This document shows positions 35,905 to 45,237 of a DNA stretch of 60,808 nt, one piece after another. Numbering within the stretch: the first letter of the stretch is position 1; each line of letters begins with the position of its first letter. Where the stretch lies: NCBI GenBank assembly GCA_947498325.1, contig CANMKE010000031.1, forward strand, positions 1 through 60,808, read 5' to 3'. This DNA is from an uncultured Persicobacter sp. (lineage in GTDB: Bacteria; Bacteroidota; Bacteroidia; Cytophagales; Cyclobacteriaceae). A model generated the notes under the pieces. That model had not been told where the DNA came from and did not search any database. It saw only the letters and a program-made list of their open reading frames with translations. The position numbers and the translations under genes are program-made.

Positions 35905-36644
35905 TATTATTTTCTGTTTTAACGTCGATTTTTGATAGATTCCTTCGGAATGGGTATTGGTTGCTTAATCTTTGTAAAGTTAATGGAGCGAAAGCAACCA
36001 AGATCGAGTTCCCCATTATCATCGAAGGAAAGGGGAATATCTCGTTAGGTGAGAATGCTATTTTAAGAAAAAATGCTTCTCTCAAGATTTCAGCTCAATC
36101 AAAGTTGACTGTGGGGATGCGAGGGGTTTTGGATTCTGATGTGGATATTCGGATGGGTGGAGAGAGTTGCCTAATAATAAAGGATGATTTTTTGATTGAG
36201 CAGGGTAGTCGGATTTTTGTTAATGGACAGTGGGCTTTTGGTAATGCGGTCAAGATAGCCACCAATTGTGCTATTTTTTCACGAGAGGCGGGTTGTCGTG
36301 GCAATTTAAGCATAGGTGACAGTGTTCATATTGGTGATTCTACGATAATAGATGTTTCAGATGACATTGTTATAGGTGATAATGTAGCTATTGGTCCTAA
36401 TTGTGTGATATATACTCATGACCATGATTATACAGTAATCGATAAGCCAGCCTGGAAGGGTGGTTTAATTAAAAACCAAGTAAGAATTGCGAACGGAGCT
36501 TGGGTTGGTAGTGGTGTTACGATTCTACCTGGTGTTAATATAGGTAAGCAGGCCGTAATTGGTGCTGGGAGTGTAGTAACTAAAAATGTTGGAGATCGGG
36601 AACTGTGGGGTGGAGTACCTGCGAAGTTGATAAAGAGAATATGA
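35901..36644 (+). CDS. hexapeptide-repeat acyltransferase
   Basis: This 247-residue left-handed beta-helix protein has many [LIV]-G-x4 type rungs (GNISLGENAILRKN..., LSIGDSVHIGDSTIIDVSDDIVIGDNVAIG). The catalytic His lies in YTHDHDY, and the conserved C-terminal block reads WVGSGVTILPGVNIGKQAVIGAGSVVTK. It should O- or N-acetylate a sugar of the repeat unit using acetyl-CoA, acting as a cytosolic trimer. The substrate is unknown. The ATGA overlaps on both sides show translational coupling with the two GT2 genes. Confidence 0.88.
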   Translation: MILFSVLTSIFDRFLRNGYWLLNLCKVNGAKATKIEFPIIIEGKGNISLGENAILRKNASLKISAQSKLTVGMRGVLDSDVDIRMGGESCLIIKDDFLIEQGSRIFVNGQWAFGNAVKIATNCAIFSREAGCRGNLSIGDSVHIGDSTIIDVSDDIVIGDNVAIGPNCVIYTHDHDYTVIDKPAWKGGLIKNQVRIANGAWVGSGVTILPGVNIGKQAVIGAGSVVTKNVGDRELWGGVPAKLIKRI

Positions 36645-37618
36645 GTACTGATAATCCATTGGTTTCTGTATTAATCCCTTTGTATAATTCTGAAGCATAC
36701 ATCTCAGAAGCTATTCAGTCTTGTTTAAATCAAACCTATCCTAATATTGAAATCATCATTGTTGATGACGGCTCAACGGATAATTCTTATCAAAAAGCGA
36801 AGACTTTTGAAGGACAGCGAGGACTTAGGATTTATAGACAGGAAAATAAAGGGGCCTGTGTCGCTCGCAATTTCGCTTTAGAAATGTCTGTTGGTGACTA
36901 TTTTCAATACTTGGATGCTGATGATCTACTTGTTCCTGATAAGATTGAAAAGCAAATGAAGTTATTTGAGCAGTATGGAAATGATATTATTGTTTCAGGT
37001 ATTTGGGGACGCTTTTACAACTCAATTGATGATGTTAAGTGGGAAGATCAATTAATCAATAAAAATTATGAGAACCCGATTGAATGGTTAGTTGATAGTT
37101 GGAATGGTAAAGGAATGGGGCAAACATCCATTTGGTTAACACCCCGTAAATTAATTGAACGAGCAGGTAAGTGGGATGAAACTTTAACCATCAATCAAGA
37201 TGGAGAATTTTTTTGTCGTGTGCTATTAAAAGCAAAAGCCATAAAATTTTGTGGGGAGGCTAAAGTTTTTTATCGTTCTGGAATCAAATCAAGTATTAGT
37301 CAGCAAAAAAGAAGTAAGGCCAAATTGGATAGCCTTAAGAGGTCTTTTGATTCTTATGTAAATCAAACAAAGGGAAAAGAGGCAAGGTGGCTAAAAAAAG
37401 GGTTGGCCAGAAATTACATGACCGTTGCCATTGACGCCTATCCAATTTACAAGGACTTAAGTATAGAAGCTTTAAATAAAGCTAATGCATTATATGATGT
37501 TAATCAGGTAGAGTTACCAGTTTTTGGAGGGCGAGTTATAGAGTTTGTGAAAAATAACTTTTCATGGAAGCTCGCAAGAATTTGTGCTCATTACTACCGT
37601 ATGCTTAGATATCAATGA
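36641..37618 (+). CDS. GT2 family glycosyltransferase
   Basis: Starting at ATG 36641 (325 aa; the frame is open from 36605 but those codons belong to the upstream gene), this is a GT-A enzyme with SVLIPLYNSEAYISEAIQS, VDDGSTDNS, QYLDADDLL (DxD) and GQTSIWLTPRKLIERAGKWDETLTINQDGEFFCRV. The C-terminal ~90 residues are helical and basic. It shares a 4-nt ATGA overlap with each neighbour. The donor and acceptor are unknown. Confidence 0.88.
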   Translation: MSTDNPLVSVLIPLYNSEAYISEAIQSCLNQTYPNIEIIIVDDGSTDNSYQKAKTFEGQRGLRIYRQENKGACVARNFALEMSVGDYFQYLDADDLLVPDKIEKQMKLFEQYGNDIIVSGIWGRFYNSIDDVKWEDQLINKNYENPIEWLVDSWNGKGMGQTSIWLTPRKLIERAGKWDETLTINQDGEFFCRVLLKAKAIKFCGEAKVFYRSGIKSSISQQKRSKAKLDSLKRSFDSYVNQTKGKEARWLKKGLARNYMTVAIDAYPIYKDLSIEALNKANALYDVNQVELPVFGGRVIEFVKNNFSWKLARICAHYYRMLRYQ

Positions 37619-38862
37619 ATATCCTTTTTTTAACAACTAATAATCTTGCAACCAACCCAAGATTATATAAGGAACTTAATTTAGCCTTGGAACAAGGTTA
37701 TTCTTGTACTTTAGTACAATTTAAATTAGGAAATTGGAGTGACGAAAAGACAAAAACTCTTCTTGAGGGAAAGGAAGTCAACGTTGTACAACTTGATGCA
37801 ACAAGTTCTCATAGATTCAATTGGATAAAATGGGGTGTACTTGAGAAGGTTGCTAAAATGATTTATCCTTTCTTCAAAAATCAACTTTGGGTTAACGCAT
37901 TAGCTTCTTCTCGTCGGTCTTTTCAAATCTTGAATGCTAATATTAATCCCTTCCCAGATTTAATTTGTGCACATAATTTAGGTGCTTTGTACCCTGCATG
38001 GTCCTTAAGTAAAGAATTTGATATTCCATTTATTTTCGATGTTGAAGATTACCACCCCGGGGAGTTCATTCGATTTGACGCTTTTAAAGAAAAGGGCAGA
38101 AGAGAATTTTTAATGAAGGCACTGTTACCCAAGGCAAATGCTTTGACAACTGCCAGTCCACTAATTGAAAGGCAAACATTGCGTTTGATTGATGGGCATG
38201 CTAATAATAGAGTGGTCCTTAATGGATTTCCTAAAAGTGAATTTAGTGGTCAAGATTTCATGGATCAGGATGGTGTCCTTAAAATTGTTTGGTTCTCACA
38301 AAAGATATCTTTTGGGCGAGGCTTGGAGCAATTTTTTACTGCGATAAGTCAAATGGATGAAAAAAGGCGTGGATTAATTGAAGTCTCTTTAATCGGCGAC
38401 TTGGATCCTCAATTTAAGCAGGAAATCTTAGTGCCTATTAAAAATCAAGGTGGTATTAAATTAAATGTTATACCTGCAATATCCCAACAGGATTTACATT
38501 TCGAATTGTCAAATTTTGATTTAGGCCTTGCAATTGAGCCGGGAAAAGATTTAAATAATAATTTGGCAATATCTAATAAAATTATTGCTTATGCTCAAGC
38601 AGGTCTTTACATTTTAGCTACTGATACTCCTGCGCAGAGGGTTTTTATCGAAGAAAATAGTTCTTTAGGTACAGGAAGCGCCCAATCTACTTCAGGTCTA
38701 CTAGAAAAGTTGATTTTTATTTGTGATAATCTTAACCAGATTAAGCAAGATAAACAAAAAAGGAAGGTATTGGGAGAAGGGTTGTCATGGGAAGTGCAGT
38801 GTGATAAAGTGTTACAATTATGGGATAAGGTAGTTGCAAACAAAGGAGTAGTTGTAAATTAA
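37615..38862 (+). CDS. GT4-type glycosyltransferase
   Basis: This 415-residue protein has a GT-B layout. The N-terminal Rossmann half starts MNILFLTTNNLATNPRLYKE, with NPFPDLICAHNLGALYP and FDVEDYHPGEF, typical of a family of polysaccharide-locus GT4 enzymes. The second half holds KIVWFSQKISFGRGLEQ and AISNKIIAYAQAGLYILATD, a weak version of the donor-binding EX7E region. It is separated from the next gene by 4 nt. No membrane helix is visible, and the sugar is unknown. Confidence 0.82.
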   Translation: MNILFLTTNNLATNPRLYKELNLALEQGYSCTLVQFKLGNWSDEKTKTLLEGKEVNVVQLDATSSHRFNWIKWGVLEKVAKMIYPFFKNQLWVNALASSRRSFQILNANINPFPDLICAHNLGALYPAWSLSKEFDIPFIFDVEDYHPGEFIRFDAFKEKGRREFLMKALLPKANALTTASPLIERQTLRLIDGHANNRVVLNGFPKSEFSGQDFMDQDGVLKIVWFSQKISFGRGLEQFFTAISQMDEKRRGLIEVSLIGDLDPQFKQEILVPIKNQGGIKLNVIPAISQQDLHFELSNFDLGLAIEPGKDLNNNLAISNKIIAYAQAGLYILATDTPAQRVFIEENSSLGTGSAQSTSGLLEKLIFICDNLNQIKQDKQKRKVLGEGLSWEVQCDKVLQLWDKVVANKGVVVN

Positions 38863-38866
38863 ATCA

Positions 38867-40168
38867 ATGTTGAAGAACCTATTAATTATATATCCTCATT
38901 GGCACCCAGCTAATTTAGCGGGAGTCCAACGTCCGAGGCTTATTGGGAATTTTTTAAAAGAATATGGTTGGAATCCTCGAGTTTTAACTGTTGATTCTTC
39001 CTATTTTGAAGAGGAACCAGATAATGATTTTAGAAAAACCTTTAGCAAAGATTTTCAGGTTACAAGGGTTAAGGCGCTACCTATTTTTCGTCCACGGCTT
39101 ATTGGAGATGTTGGCATAAGAGCTTTTTATTCTTTGTACAACAAAGCAATATCGATTATCCAAAATGAATCAATTGATTTCATATGGTTACCCATACCCA
39201 GTTTCTATAATGCATTGTTAGGTCGTTTATTGTTTGATAAAACAGGAGTACAGTACGGAGTAGATTATATTGATCCATGGGTTCGGGATATAACTAATCA
39301 AAATAATTTTCGAGCAAAATTAAGCCAATTGGTTGCACGAAGGCTTGAACCTATCGCCATTAAGAAAGCAAGTTTAATCTCTGGGGTTTCTACGGCCTAT
39401 TATCAAAGTGTACTTAAGCGAAATTTCCCTAATTTATTTAATACTGAAGGTTACCTGGAGGATAAAGGAATGAACCCGCATACTAATTCGAAATTGGTTC
39501 ATGTGGGGATGCCATATGGTTTTGATCCAAATGATCATAAAGTTAAGCTTCCGAACCTTCAAACACCTTGGGACAAAAGTAAGAAGGAAAAGATATGGCT
39601 ATATGCGGGAGCCTTTCTACCTAATAGCCATTATTTTTTAGAACTGATGTTTTCAGCAATTAGCAGACTTCGGAGTGAAGGGAATTGGGATGAATCCATT
39701 CGCCTTTATTTTATTGGTACGGGTTCTTATCCTGCGAAGCGGATTACCAGTTACGCACAAGACTTCGGATTGTCTGACATCGTAATTGAGTACCGACAGC
39801 GATTTCCTTTTTTGCATATTCTGAATTTTTTGAATCAAGCTGATCGTGTGCTTGTCATTGGTAGTACAGAAAAGCATTATACTGCATCTAAAACATATCA
39901 GGTTATTCTAAGTGAAAAGCCTGTTTTTGCTATTTTCCATGAGGAGAGTTCCGCTGTTACTGTGTTAGAGGAGTGCGAATCAGAGCAGTATTTAGTAAAG
40001 TGGCAAGAGGATTTGTCTGATGAGAAATTCGGGAAGTTACTTACTCAAACTTTGAAAAATCTTCAAATTGAATCTGTTGAATGGAATCCTAATTATAAAG
40101 TTTTGGAAAAGTATTCAGCAAAAGCATCAGCGGGTAAGTTGGTTGAAGCGATCGAATCGTGTTTATGA
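38867..40168 (+). CDS. GT4-like glycosyltransferase
   Basis: This 433-residue GT-B-like protein starts NLLIIYPHWHPANLAGVQRPRL, a pattern shared by GT4 enzymes that recognise lipid-linked acceptors. It contains DFIWLPIPSFYNALLGRLL, DYIDPWVRD, IWLYAGAFLPNSHYFLELMF and the donor-side TASKTYQVILSEKPVFAIF. The classic EX7E motif is not obvious, so the donor site may be atypical. It is coupled to the next gene by an ATGA overlap. The specific function is unknown. Confidence 0.78.
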   Translation: MLKNLLIIYPHWHPANLAGVQRPRLIGNFLKEYGWNPRVLTVDSSYFEEEPDNDFRKTFSKDFQVTRVKALPIFRPRLIGDVGIRAFYSLYNKAISIIQNESIDFIWLPIPSFYNALLGRLLFDKTGVQYGVDYIDPWVRDITNQNNFRAKLSQLVARRLEPIAIKKASLISGVSTAYYQSVLKRNFPNLFNTEGYLEDKGMNPHTNSKLVHVGMPYGFDPNDHKVKLPNLQTPWDKSKKEKIWLYAGAFLPNSHYFLELMFSAISRLRSEGNWDESIRLYFIGTGSYPAKRITSYAQDFGLSDIVIEYRQRFPFLHILNFLNQADRVLVIGSTEKHYTASKTYQVILSEKPVFAIFHEESSAVTVLEECESEQYLVKWQEDLSDEKFGKLLTQTLKNLQIESVEWNPNYKVLEKYSAKASAGKLVEAIESCL

Positions 40169-41298
40169 AAAAATTAGCTATTGTAGTTACTCACCCCATT
40201 CAATACAATTCTCCATGGTTTAAATTGCTTACAGAGATAGGTAAAGTGCAATTAAAAGTTTTTTACACTTGGCCTCAAGCGATACATGGGTTTGATGATC
40301 CTGATTTTGGGCACAAGGTCAGTTGGGATATACCACTATTAGAGGGGTATGAATATGAATTGGTTGAGAACGTGTCCAATACGCCTTCCTCAAAGGCATG
40401 GTCGGGTATCGATTGCCCTGCGTTGATTCCTTCCATTGAGAAGTATTCACCAAATGCTATTTTAGTGATTGGTTGGAAATTGAAAAGCCATTTTGCCGTC
40501 ATGAGGTATTTTAAGGGAAAGATACCTGTTTGGTTCCGTGGGGATTCAACACTCCTGGATGAGATCCCGGGATTTAAACAGAAAATAAGACGGATTGGAT
40601 TAAAAATGGTTTATCGTTATGTTGATAAAGCATTTTATGTGGGGAAGGCAAGTAAAGCATACTTTTTAGCTCATGGAGTAGCAGAGGGTGACTTGGTGTA
40701 TGCTCCACATGCGATTGATAATGAGAGGTATGCTACTTTCAGGAAAGAAAGAAATGGGAAAGAGAAAAATCGGAACTTTAAACTCGTTTTTTGTGGGAAG
40801 TTAGAGCTGAAAAAGAGACCAGATCTTTTAGTTGACGCAGTCCAAACCTATAATAAAAGTAATTCAGAACCTATTCGGTTGGATATTGCTGGTAATGGAG
40901 CTTTAGAACGTGAATTATTGGAATTAGTAAAGGATGATGAGAATATTTGTATGATTGGTTTTCAAAATCAATCTCAGATGCCAAGTGTATATGGTGATGC
41001 TGATGTATTTTGTTTACCGTCGGAAGGGCCTGGTGAAACGTGGGGCTTGGCTGTTAATGAGGCTTTAGCATCTGGAACACCGGTTATAGTAAGTGATAAA
41101 GTCGGTTGTGCTCAAGATATAGTAAATGGTAAAAATGGCTATGTTTTTAAGAGTGGTGATTTAGTAGATTTAATAAAGGGGATTAAAGATTTGAAAAAAA
41201 GACAGGTGAACCCTAAAGATTGTCACGAGTCCATTCAACCATGGAATTTTAAAAGGATTTGTGAAGCATTGGAAAATGAGCTGAATAAGACCTCATGA
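40165..41298 (+). CDS. GT4 family glycosyltransferase
   Basis: From ATG 40165 (377 aa) this GT-B enzyme opens MKKLAIVVTHPIQYNSPWF, a signature of one GT4 subgroup. It carries VWFRGDSTLLDEIPG in the acceptor half. The donor half has KLVFCGKLELKKRPDLLVDA and DVFCLPSEGPGETWGLAVNEALASGTPVIVSDKVG, the conserved GT4 donor-binding block. It is cytosolic or peripheral, and the sugar is unknown. ATGA overlaps occur at both ends. Confidence 0.9.
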   Translation: MKKLAIVVTHPIQYNSPWFKLLTEIGKVQLKVFYTWPQAIHGFDDPDFGHKVSWDIPLLEGYEYELVENVSNTPSSKAWSGIDCPALIPSIEKYSPNAILVIGWKLKSHFAVMRYFKGKIPVWFRGDSTLLDEIPGFKQKIRRIGLKMVYRYVDKAFYVGKASKAYFLAHGVAEGDLVYAPHAIDNERYATFRKERNGKEKNRNFKLVFCGKLELKKRPDLLVDAVQTYNKSNSEPIRLDIAGNGALERELLELVKDDENICMIGFQNQSQMPSVYGDADVFCLPSEGPGETWGLAVNEALASGTPVIVSDKVGCAQDIVNGKNGYVFKSGDLVDLIKGIKDLKKRQVNPKDCHESIQPWNFKRICEALENELNKTS

Positions 41299-42617
41299 GG
41301 GATAAGGTAATATATTGGAGCTCGGGCTGTTGTTTTTTCTTTTTTTTCTTTTTTTATGGATTATGGCCAGCTTTAGGTGTTTCTTTTTCCTTATTGTATT
41401 TAGGCTTATTTGTTCTGCGCTTAGGAAATAAGTTGCCGGTAATGGAGCTTATCGCTGTATTGGCTTGGTTTCAATGGGTTTTTGGGGCATTTATAGCCTA
41501 TCGTATGCCTCCATCTTTCGATAAATACAGAATGTACGTCGATGAGAGTACGTATTTCAAAATAATGGTTCCTTTATGTTTAGCTTTCTCTGTTGGATTA
41601 AGTTTTAAGCAAAATACATTGGATTTTAATCAACTAAGAGAGCATTTCAAGGAAAACTCAAATTTCACCCTTATTGGAACGAAGCTGATTTATATTGGAT
41701 TATTTGCTATGTTTTTTGGTGGATACCTGCCTTCAAGCTTTAGATTTTTCATGTTTTTAGTTCAGGGTTTTGCTTACGTAGGGGTTGGGATATTAACCTT
41801 TATTAATAAAAGGCAGGCTAACCATTATCTAATTGTACTTTTTGCTCTCTTAATTCTTAATTCACTGCGCATAGGAATGTTTCACGATTTGATTCTTTGG
41901 GGGGTGTTCTTTGGATTGTTTTGGTTTATTAAGAAAGAGTTTACTGTTCGGGGCAAGCTTATAATTATTTGTTTTGGTTTCTTCACATTAAGTACTTTAC
42001 AGGCTGTTAAAGGGAGCTATAGAGCATTAATAAGAAGTGGAAGTGATGAGAATAAGATTGCGTTGTTCTCAAGTCTATTATTTGATCAAATATTCTCAGA
42101 AGGGGCGGATGAAACTGAAATTAGTGATCAGAATGTTCGACTGAATCAAGGGTGGATCAATAGTGCAATTATAAAAAATGTTCCTGAAAATGAAACGTTT
42201 GCTAATGGAGAGACAATTTATGAGGCTTTATCATCCTCCTTATTACCGCGTTTTTTGAACCCTTCTAAGAAAAAGGCAGGAGGACAAGAAAACTTTAGGA
42301 GATTTACAGGTTTGCCTTTGGCAGATAATACGTCAATGGGGATTAGCGTGGCGGGTGAGGCTTATGCAAATTTTGGGACTATCGGTGGTGTTTTGTTTAT
42401 GGCTTTGTGGGGCAGGGTCTTATCCTTTGTTTTTTCATTTTTGATTAATAAAGCACAATTTAATCCGGTTATTATATTTTTTGTTCCTGTAATATTTTTT
42501 CAGGTTGTCAAAGCAGAAACCGAATTGGTAGTAGTTTTAAATCATTTGGTCAAAGCTTCTATGGTGGTTTGGATGTTTTTTTGGGGAGCAAGGAATATAT
42601 TGAAATGGGAGGTTTAG
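41295..42617 (+). CDS. Wzy-like polysaccharide polymerase
   Basis: This 440-residue integral membrane protein has about ten to twelve predicted helices and one large soluble loop (about 240-345, RLNQGWINSAIIKNVPENETF ... LLPRFLNPSKKKAGGQ). That topology and the loop sequence resemble O-antigen/capsule polymerases that join repeat units in the periplasm. I recall Wzy-like proteins of this kind annotated next to Bacteroidota exosortases. The N-terminus contains a run of seven Phe encoded by T6-C-T8-C-T7 (41333-41355), a possible slippage site. It overlaps the next gene by 13 nt. Confidence 0.75.
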   Translation: MRDKVIYWSSGCCFFFFFFFYGLWPALGVSFSLLYLGLFVLRLGNKLPVMELIAVLAWFQWVFGAFIAYRMPPSFDKYRMYVDESTYFKIMVPLCLAFSVGLSFKQNTLDFNQLREHFKENSNFTLIGTKLIYIGLFAMFFGGYLPSSFRFFMFLVQGFAYVGVGILTFINKRQANHYLIVLFALLILNSLRIGMFHDLILWGVFFGLFWFIKKEFTVRGKLIIICFGFFTLSTLQAVKGSYRALIRSGSDENKIALFSSLLFDQIFSEGADETEISDQNVRLNQGWINSAIIKNVPENETFANGETIYEALSSSLLPRFLNPSKKKAGGQENFRRFTGLPLADNTSMGISVAGEAYANFGTIGGVLFMALWGRVLSFVFSFLINKAQFNPVIIFFVPVIFFQVVKAETELVVVLNHLVKASMVVWMFFWGARNILKWEV

Positions 42618-43603
42618 TGTCGCCAGTATTTTTGTTTCGGGCAAAAAGGGCAGGAGGGAATAGTATCGAGGAGTTGTTTTCAACCATTGTTGGAGGCTTA
42701 AACACCCCAGCGAAAATGGTAAATATTCCTTGTGTAGGTGCTTCGTTCAAGTCCTTATTTAAAAATATCGTGTTCGGTAAGCGACTCAAAGGGCAAGTGT
42801 TTCATATTACTGGCGATGTGCAGTATATGGCATTAGGAACTGGACAAAATACAGTTTTAACAGTGCATGATGTAGGCTCAGCCTTACAAGGTAATGTAAT
42901 AAAACAATTCTTAATTAAGTTCTTGTGGTTTTGGTTACCTTCCTTGATCGTCAAAAAGATTACGGTTATTTCTGAATTTTCAAAAGGTGAGCTTTTGGAG
43001 ATTATTCCTTGGGCAAAACATAAGGTGCAAGTAATTCCTAATCCAGTGGATTACGAGCGTTGTTTATCATATAAGCGGCAAGAGTCTGTTAAGTTTACCG
43101 TGCTTTTGGTTGGTACAAAATCCAATAAGAACCTTGAAAGAACAATTGAGGCCATAAAAGGGCTGGATGTTCATGTAAATATTATCGGATCTCTTAGTGA
43201 GGCACAGCAATCTTTACTAACAACATCTCATCTACCTTTTGACAATTATGTAAATATTAGTTATGATGAGGTTTTAGGACTGTACGCGAGATCCTCTTTG
43301 CTTTGTTTTGCATCTACTTATGAGGGGTTTGGAATGCCTATTGTTGAAGCGCAGGCCATTGGAATTCCAGTGATTACTTCAAATGTGGCTTCTATGCCAG
43401 AAGTGGCAGGTGATAGTGCAATTTTGGTTGACCCATTCAATGGTGGAGAAATTCGAGAGGCAGTTCTCTCTGTAAAAAACAATCCATCAATAGTACAAGA
43501 GTTAGTAGCGAAAGGGCGTGTAAATATTGAGCGGTTTAAATTGGCTAATATTGTGGCTCAATATGAGGCGGTATATGAAGAAGTGTATAATGGAAAGGCC
43601 TAA
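42605..43603 (+). CDS. GT4 family glycosyltransferase
   Basis: From ATG 42605 (332 aa) the protein opens MGGLVSPVFLFRAKRAGGNSIEEL and contains FHITGDVQYMALGTGQNTVLTVHDVG, an acceptor-half motif of GT4 mannosyl-type enzymes. The donor half shows VLLVGTKSNKNLERTIEA and STYEGFGMPIVEAQAIGIPVITSN with the EX7E motif intact (EGFGMPIVE). It sits between the polymerase and another GT4, overlapping them by 13 and 14 nt. The sugar is unknown. Confidence 0.9.
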   Translation: MGGLVSPVFLFRAKRAGGNSIEELFSTIVGGLNTPAKMVNIPCVGASFKSLFKNIVFGKRLKGQVFHITGDVQYMALGTGQNTVLTVHDVGSALQGNVIKQFLIKFLWFWLPSLIVKKITVISEFSKGELLEIIPWAKHKVQVIPNPVDYERCLSYKRQESVKFTVLLVGTKSNKNLERTIEAIKGLDVHVNIIGSLSEAQQSLLTTSHLPFDNYVNISYDEVLGLYARSSLLCFASTYEGFGMPIVEAQAIGIPVITSNVASMPEVAGDSAILVDPFNGGEIREAVLSVKNNPSIVQELVAKGRVNIERFKLANIVAQYEAVYEEVYNGKA

Positions 43604-44711
43604 AGTATTGTTGTTAACGGAATACTTTGCTCCCGCCTATAAGGGAGGAGGGCCTATTCAATCTTGTGTAAATTTGGTTCGATACCTTGCACAAGCCTAT
43701 GATTTCTATGTGGTTTGTCAAGCTTTTGATTTAGATAAGGCCCCTTTGGAGGTGCCATTTGAAGAGTGGGTTGATTTTGAAGGGAAGGCGCAAGTTTTTT
43801 ATGGAGAGGAGCAAAAATATAGCGACATTAAAGCGATCATTGACTATGTAAAACCTGATGTGGTTTATGTTAATGGCGTTTTTAACCTCTTTACAACCTT
43901 GTTTCCTTTATTGGCTCTCCGAAATTTGCGTTGTCAAGCCAAAGTAATTGTTGCTCCAAGGGGAATGTTGCAAGTTAATTCACTGAAAATTAAACGACTA
44001 AAGAAGCGCCTATACTTAGAGGTTTTAAAGCAATTGTTACTAAAAAAAATGATTTGGCAATTCACCACCCAACAGGAGCAATCGGAATTTCGGGCACTTC
44101 GGTTTCAAGGTTTACAATCCATTGTAGGTAATGTCCCTAACATCTCAATTGGTTTTTCTAAGGGACAAATGAAAAGTAGGGATGCGATAAAATTAGTTAC
44201 CGTTGCATTGATAAGCCCGATGAAAAACCATTTGTTGGTGATTGAAGCTTTAAAAAAGGTAAAGGGGAATGTGGAGTGGGATATTTATGGACCCGTAAAG
44301 GATTCTCAATATTGGAGTTCTTGTCAGGAAGCAATTCAACAATTACCGAAGAATATTATTGTGAATTATCATGGAGAGATCAAACCTAGCAAAATAGGGG
44401 AGGTGTTGAAAAAAGCAAATGTTTATATTCAGCCAAGTCAAAGTGAAAACTTTGGACATTCTTTGTTTGAGGCATTTGCAAATGGCTTACCTGTAATTAG
44501 TAGTAATCAAACGCCGTGGAGAAATTTGAAGGAAAAAAAGGCAGGTTGGGATGTGGCTTTAGAGGGTAATGAACTGCAAATTGCCATCGAGGAAGTCATT
44601 GCGATGGATAGTGAAATGTACAGTGAGTGGCAAAAAGGAGCAAGAGCAGTGGCTGAGCAGTACATGAGTGAAGCCAATTTAAAAGAGGAGTATGGGCGTT
44701 TATTTGGATAG
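43590..44711 (+). CDS. GT4 family glycosyltransferase beside the exosortase
   Basis: From ATG 43590 (373 aa; ATG 43575 is also possible) the GT-B enzyme opens MERPKVLLLTEYFAPAYKGGGPIQSCVNL and has VVYVNGVFNLFTTLFPLLALR and IVAPRGMLQVNSLKIK in the acceptor half. The donor half has VTVALISPMKNHLLVIEAL and QPSQSENFGHSLFEAFANGLPVISS with EX7E intact. The gene overlaps the exosortase start by 20 nt. I recall a glycosyltransferase class described as associated with Bacteroidota exosortases; whether this is that class needs an HMM check. Confidence 0.88.
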   Translation: MERPKVLLLTEYFAPAYKGGGPIQSCVNLVRYLAQAYDFYVVCQAFDLDKAPLEVPFEEWVDFEGKAQVFYGEEQKYSDIKAIIDYVKPDVVYVNGVFNLFTTLFPLLALRNLRCQAKVIVAPRGMLQVNSLKIKRLKKRLYLEVLKQLLLKKMIWQFTTQQEQSEFRALRFQGLQSIVGNVPNISIGFSKGQMKSRDAIKLVTVALISPMKNHLLVIEALKKVKGNVEWDIYGPVKDSQYWSSCQEAIQQLPKNIIVNYHGEIKPSKIGEVLKKANVYIQPSQSENFGHSLFEAFANGLPVISSNQTPWRNLKEKKAGWDVALEGNELQIAIEEVIAMDSEMYSEWQKGARAVAEQYMSEANLKEEYGRLFG

Positions 44712-45237
44712 AGTTCGAGATTATTGGCAGGAGCCTTTGGTGAAGTTCATGTTTCGGTTCCTATCCTTAGGGCTAATTTGGTTCGTTGTTTACCATTTAG
44801 TTTTGGAGCCTTCAGGCGTTTTGGATTCTTGGCTGACAAGTGGTGTAGCTAAAGTTGCTATTTATATCATGAATACTTTTGGTTTGATGATACAGCCTAC
44901 TACAAATGCAGATGGATCTGTCACCATGCTTCTTAATGATTTAGCCTTGTTAAGGATTGCGCACCCTTGTAATGGGTTAGAATTGGATGTGCTGTTCGTG
45001 GTATTCGTGCTTTCCTATGGAAATAGCAAGCTTGTTCCAAAAGTTTTATTTTTGATCGGTGGTTTAATATTTCTATTCTTCCTGAATGTTTTACGGGTTA
45101 TTGCCTTGGTGGAGATTCAGATGGTTCACCCTGAATGGTTGGATTTTAGCCATAAGTATTTATTTACTGCCGTGGTTTATGGTTTTGTTCTGTTATTGTG
45201 GTGGGTATGGGTAGAAAGATTTCAAAAGCAAAGATAG
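44692..45237 (+). CDS. exosortase (archaeosortase/exosortase family)
   Basis: This 181-residue membrane protein has about five to six hydrophobic segments. The exosortase catalytic triad is complete: Cys93 in AHPCNGLELD, Arg135 in FFLNVLRVIAL, and His154 in DFSHKYLF. Family enzymes cleave C-terminal PEP-CTERM-like signals in the inner membrane and are thought to pass the protein on to a new attachment. The PIDGG protein at 21355 is the only substrate-like protein in the window. The gene is embedded in the EPS operon, overlapping the GT4 before it (20 nt) and the membrane protein after it (31 nt), as exosortases commonly are. At 181 aa it is a short, minimal form. Confidence 0.92.
   Translation: MGVYLDRVRDYWQEPLVKFMFRFLSLGLIWFVVYHLVLEPSGVLDSWLTSGVAKVAIYIMNTFGLMIQPTTNADGSVTMLLNDLALLRIAHPCNGLELDVLFVVFVLSYGNSKLVPKVLFLIGGLIFLFFLNVLRVIALVEIQMVHPEWLDFSHKYLFTAVVYGFVLLLWWVWVERFQKQR

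Noticed and set aside
41295-42617. The Wzy-like protein as a WaaL-type O-antigen ligase
   Set aside because: Ligases and polymerases share topology. The operon contains no lipid A-core genes and has a Wzc/Wza-like export pair nearby, which favours a polymerase. The sequence alone does not fully exclude a ligase.
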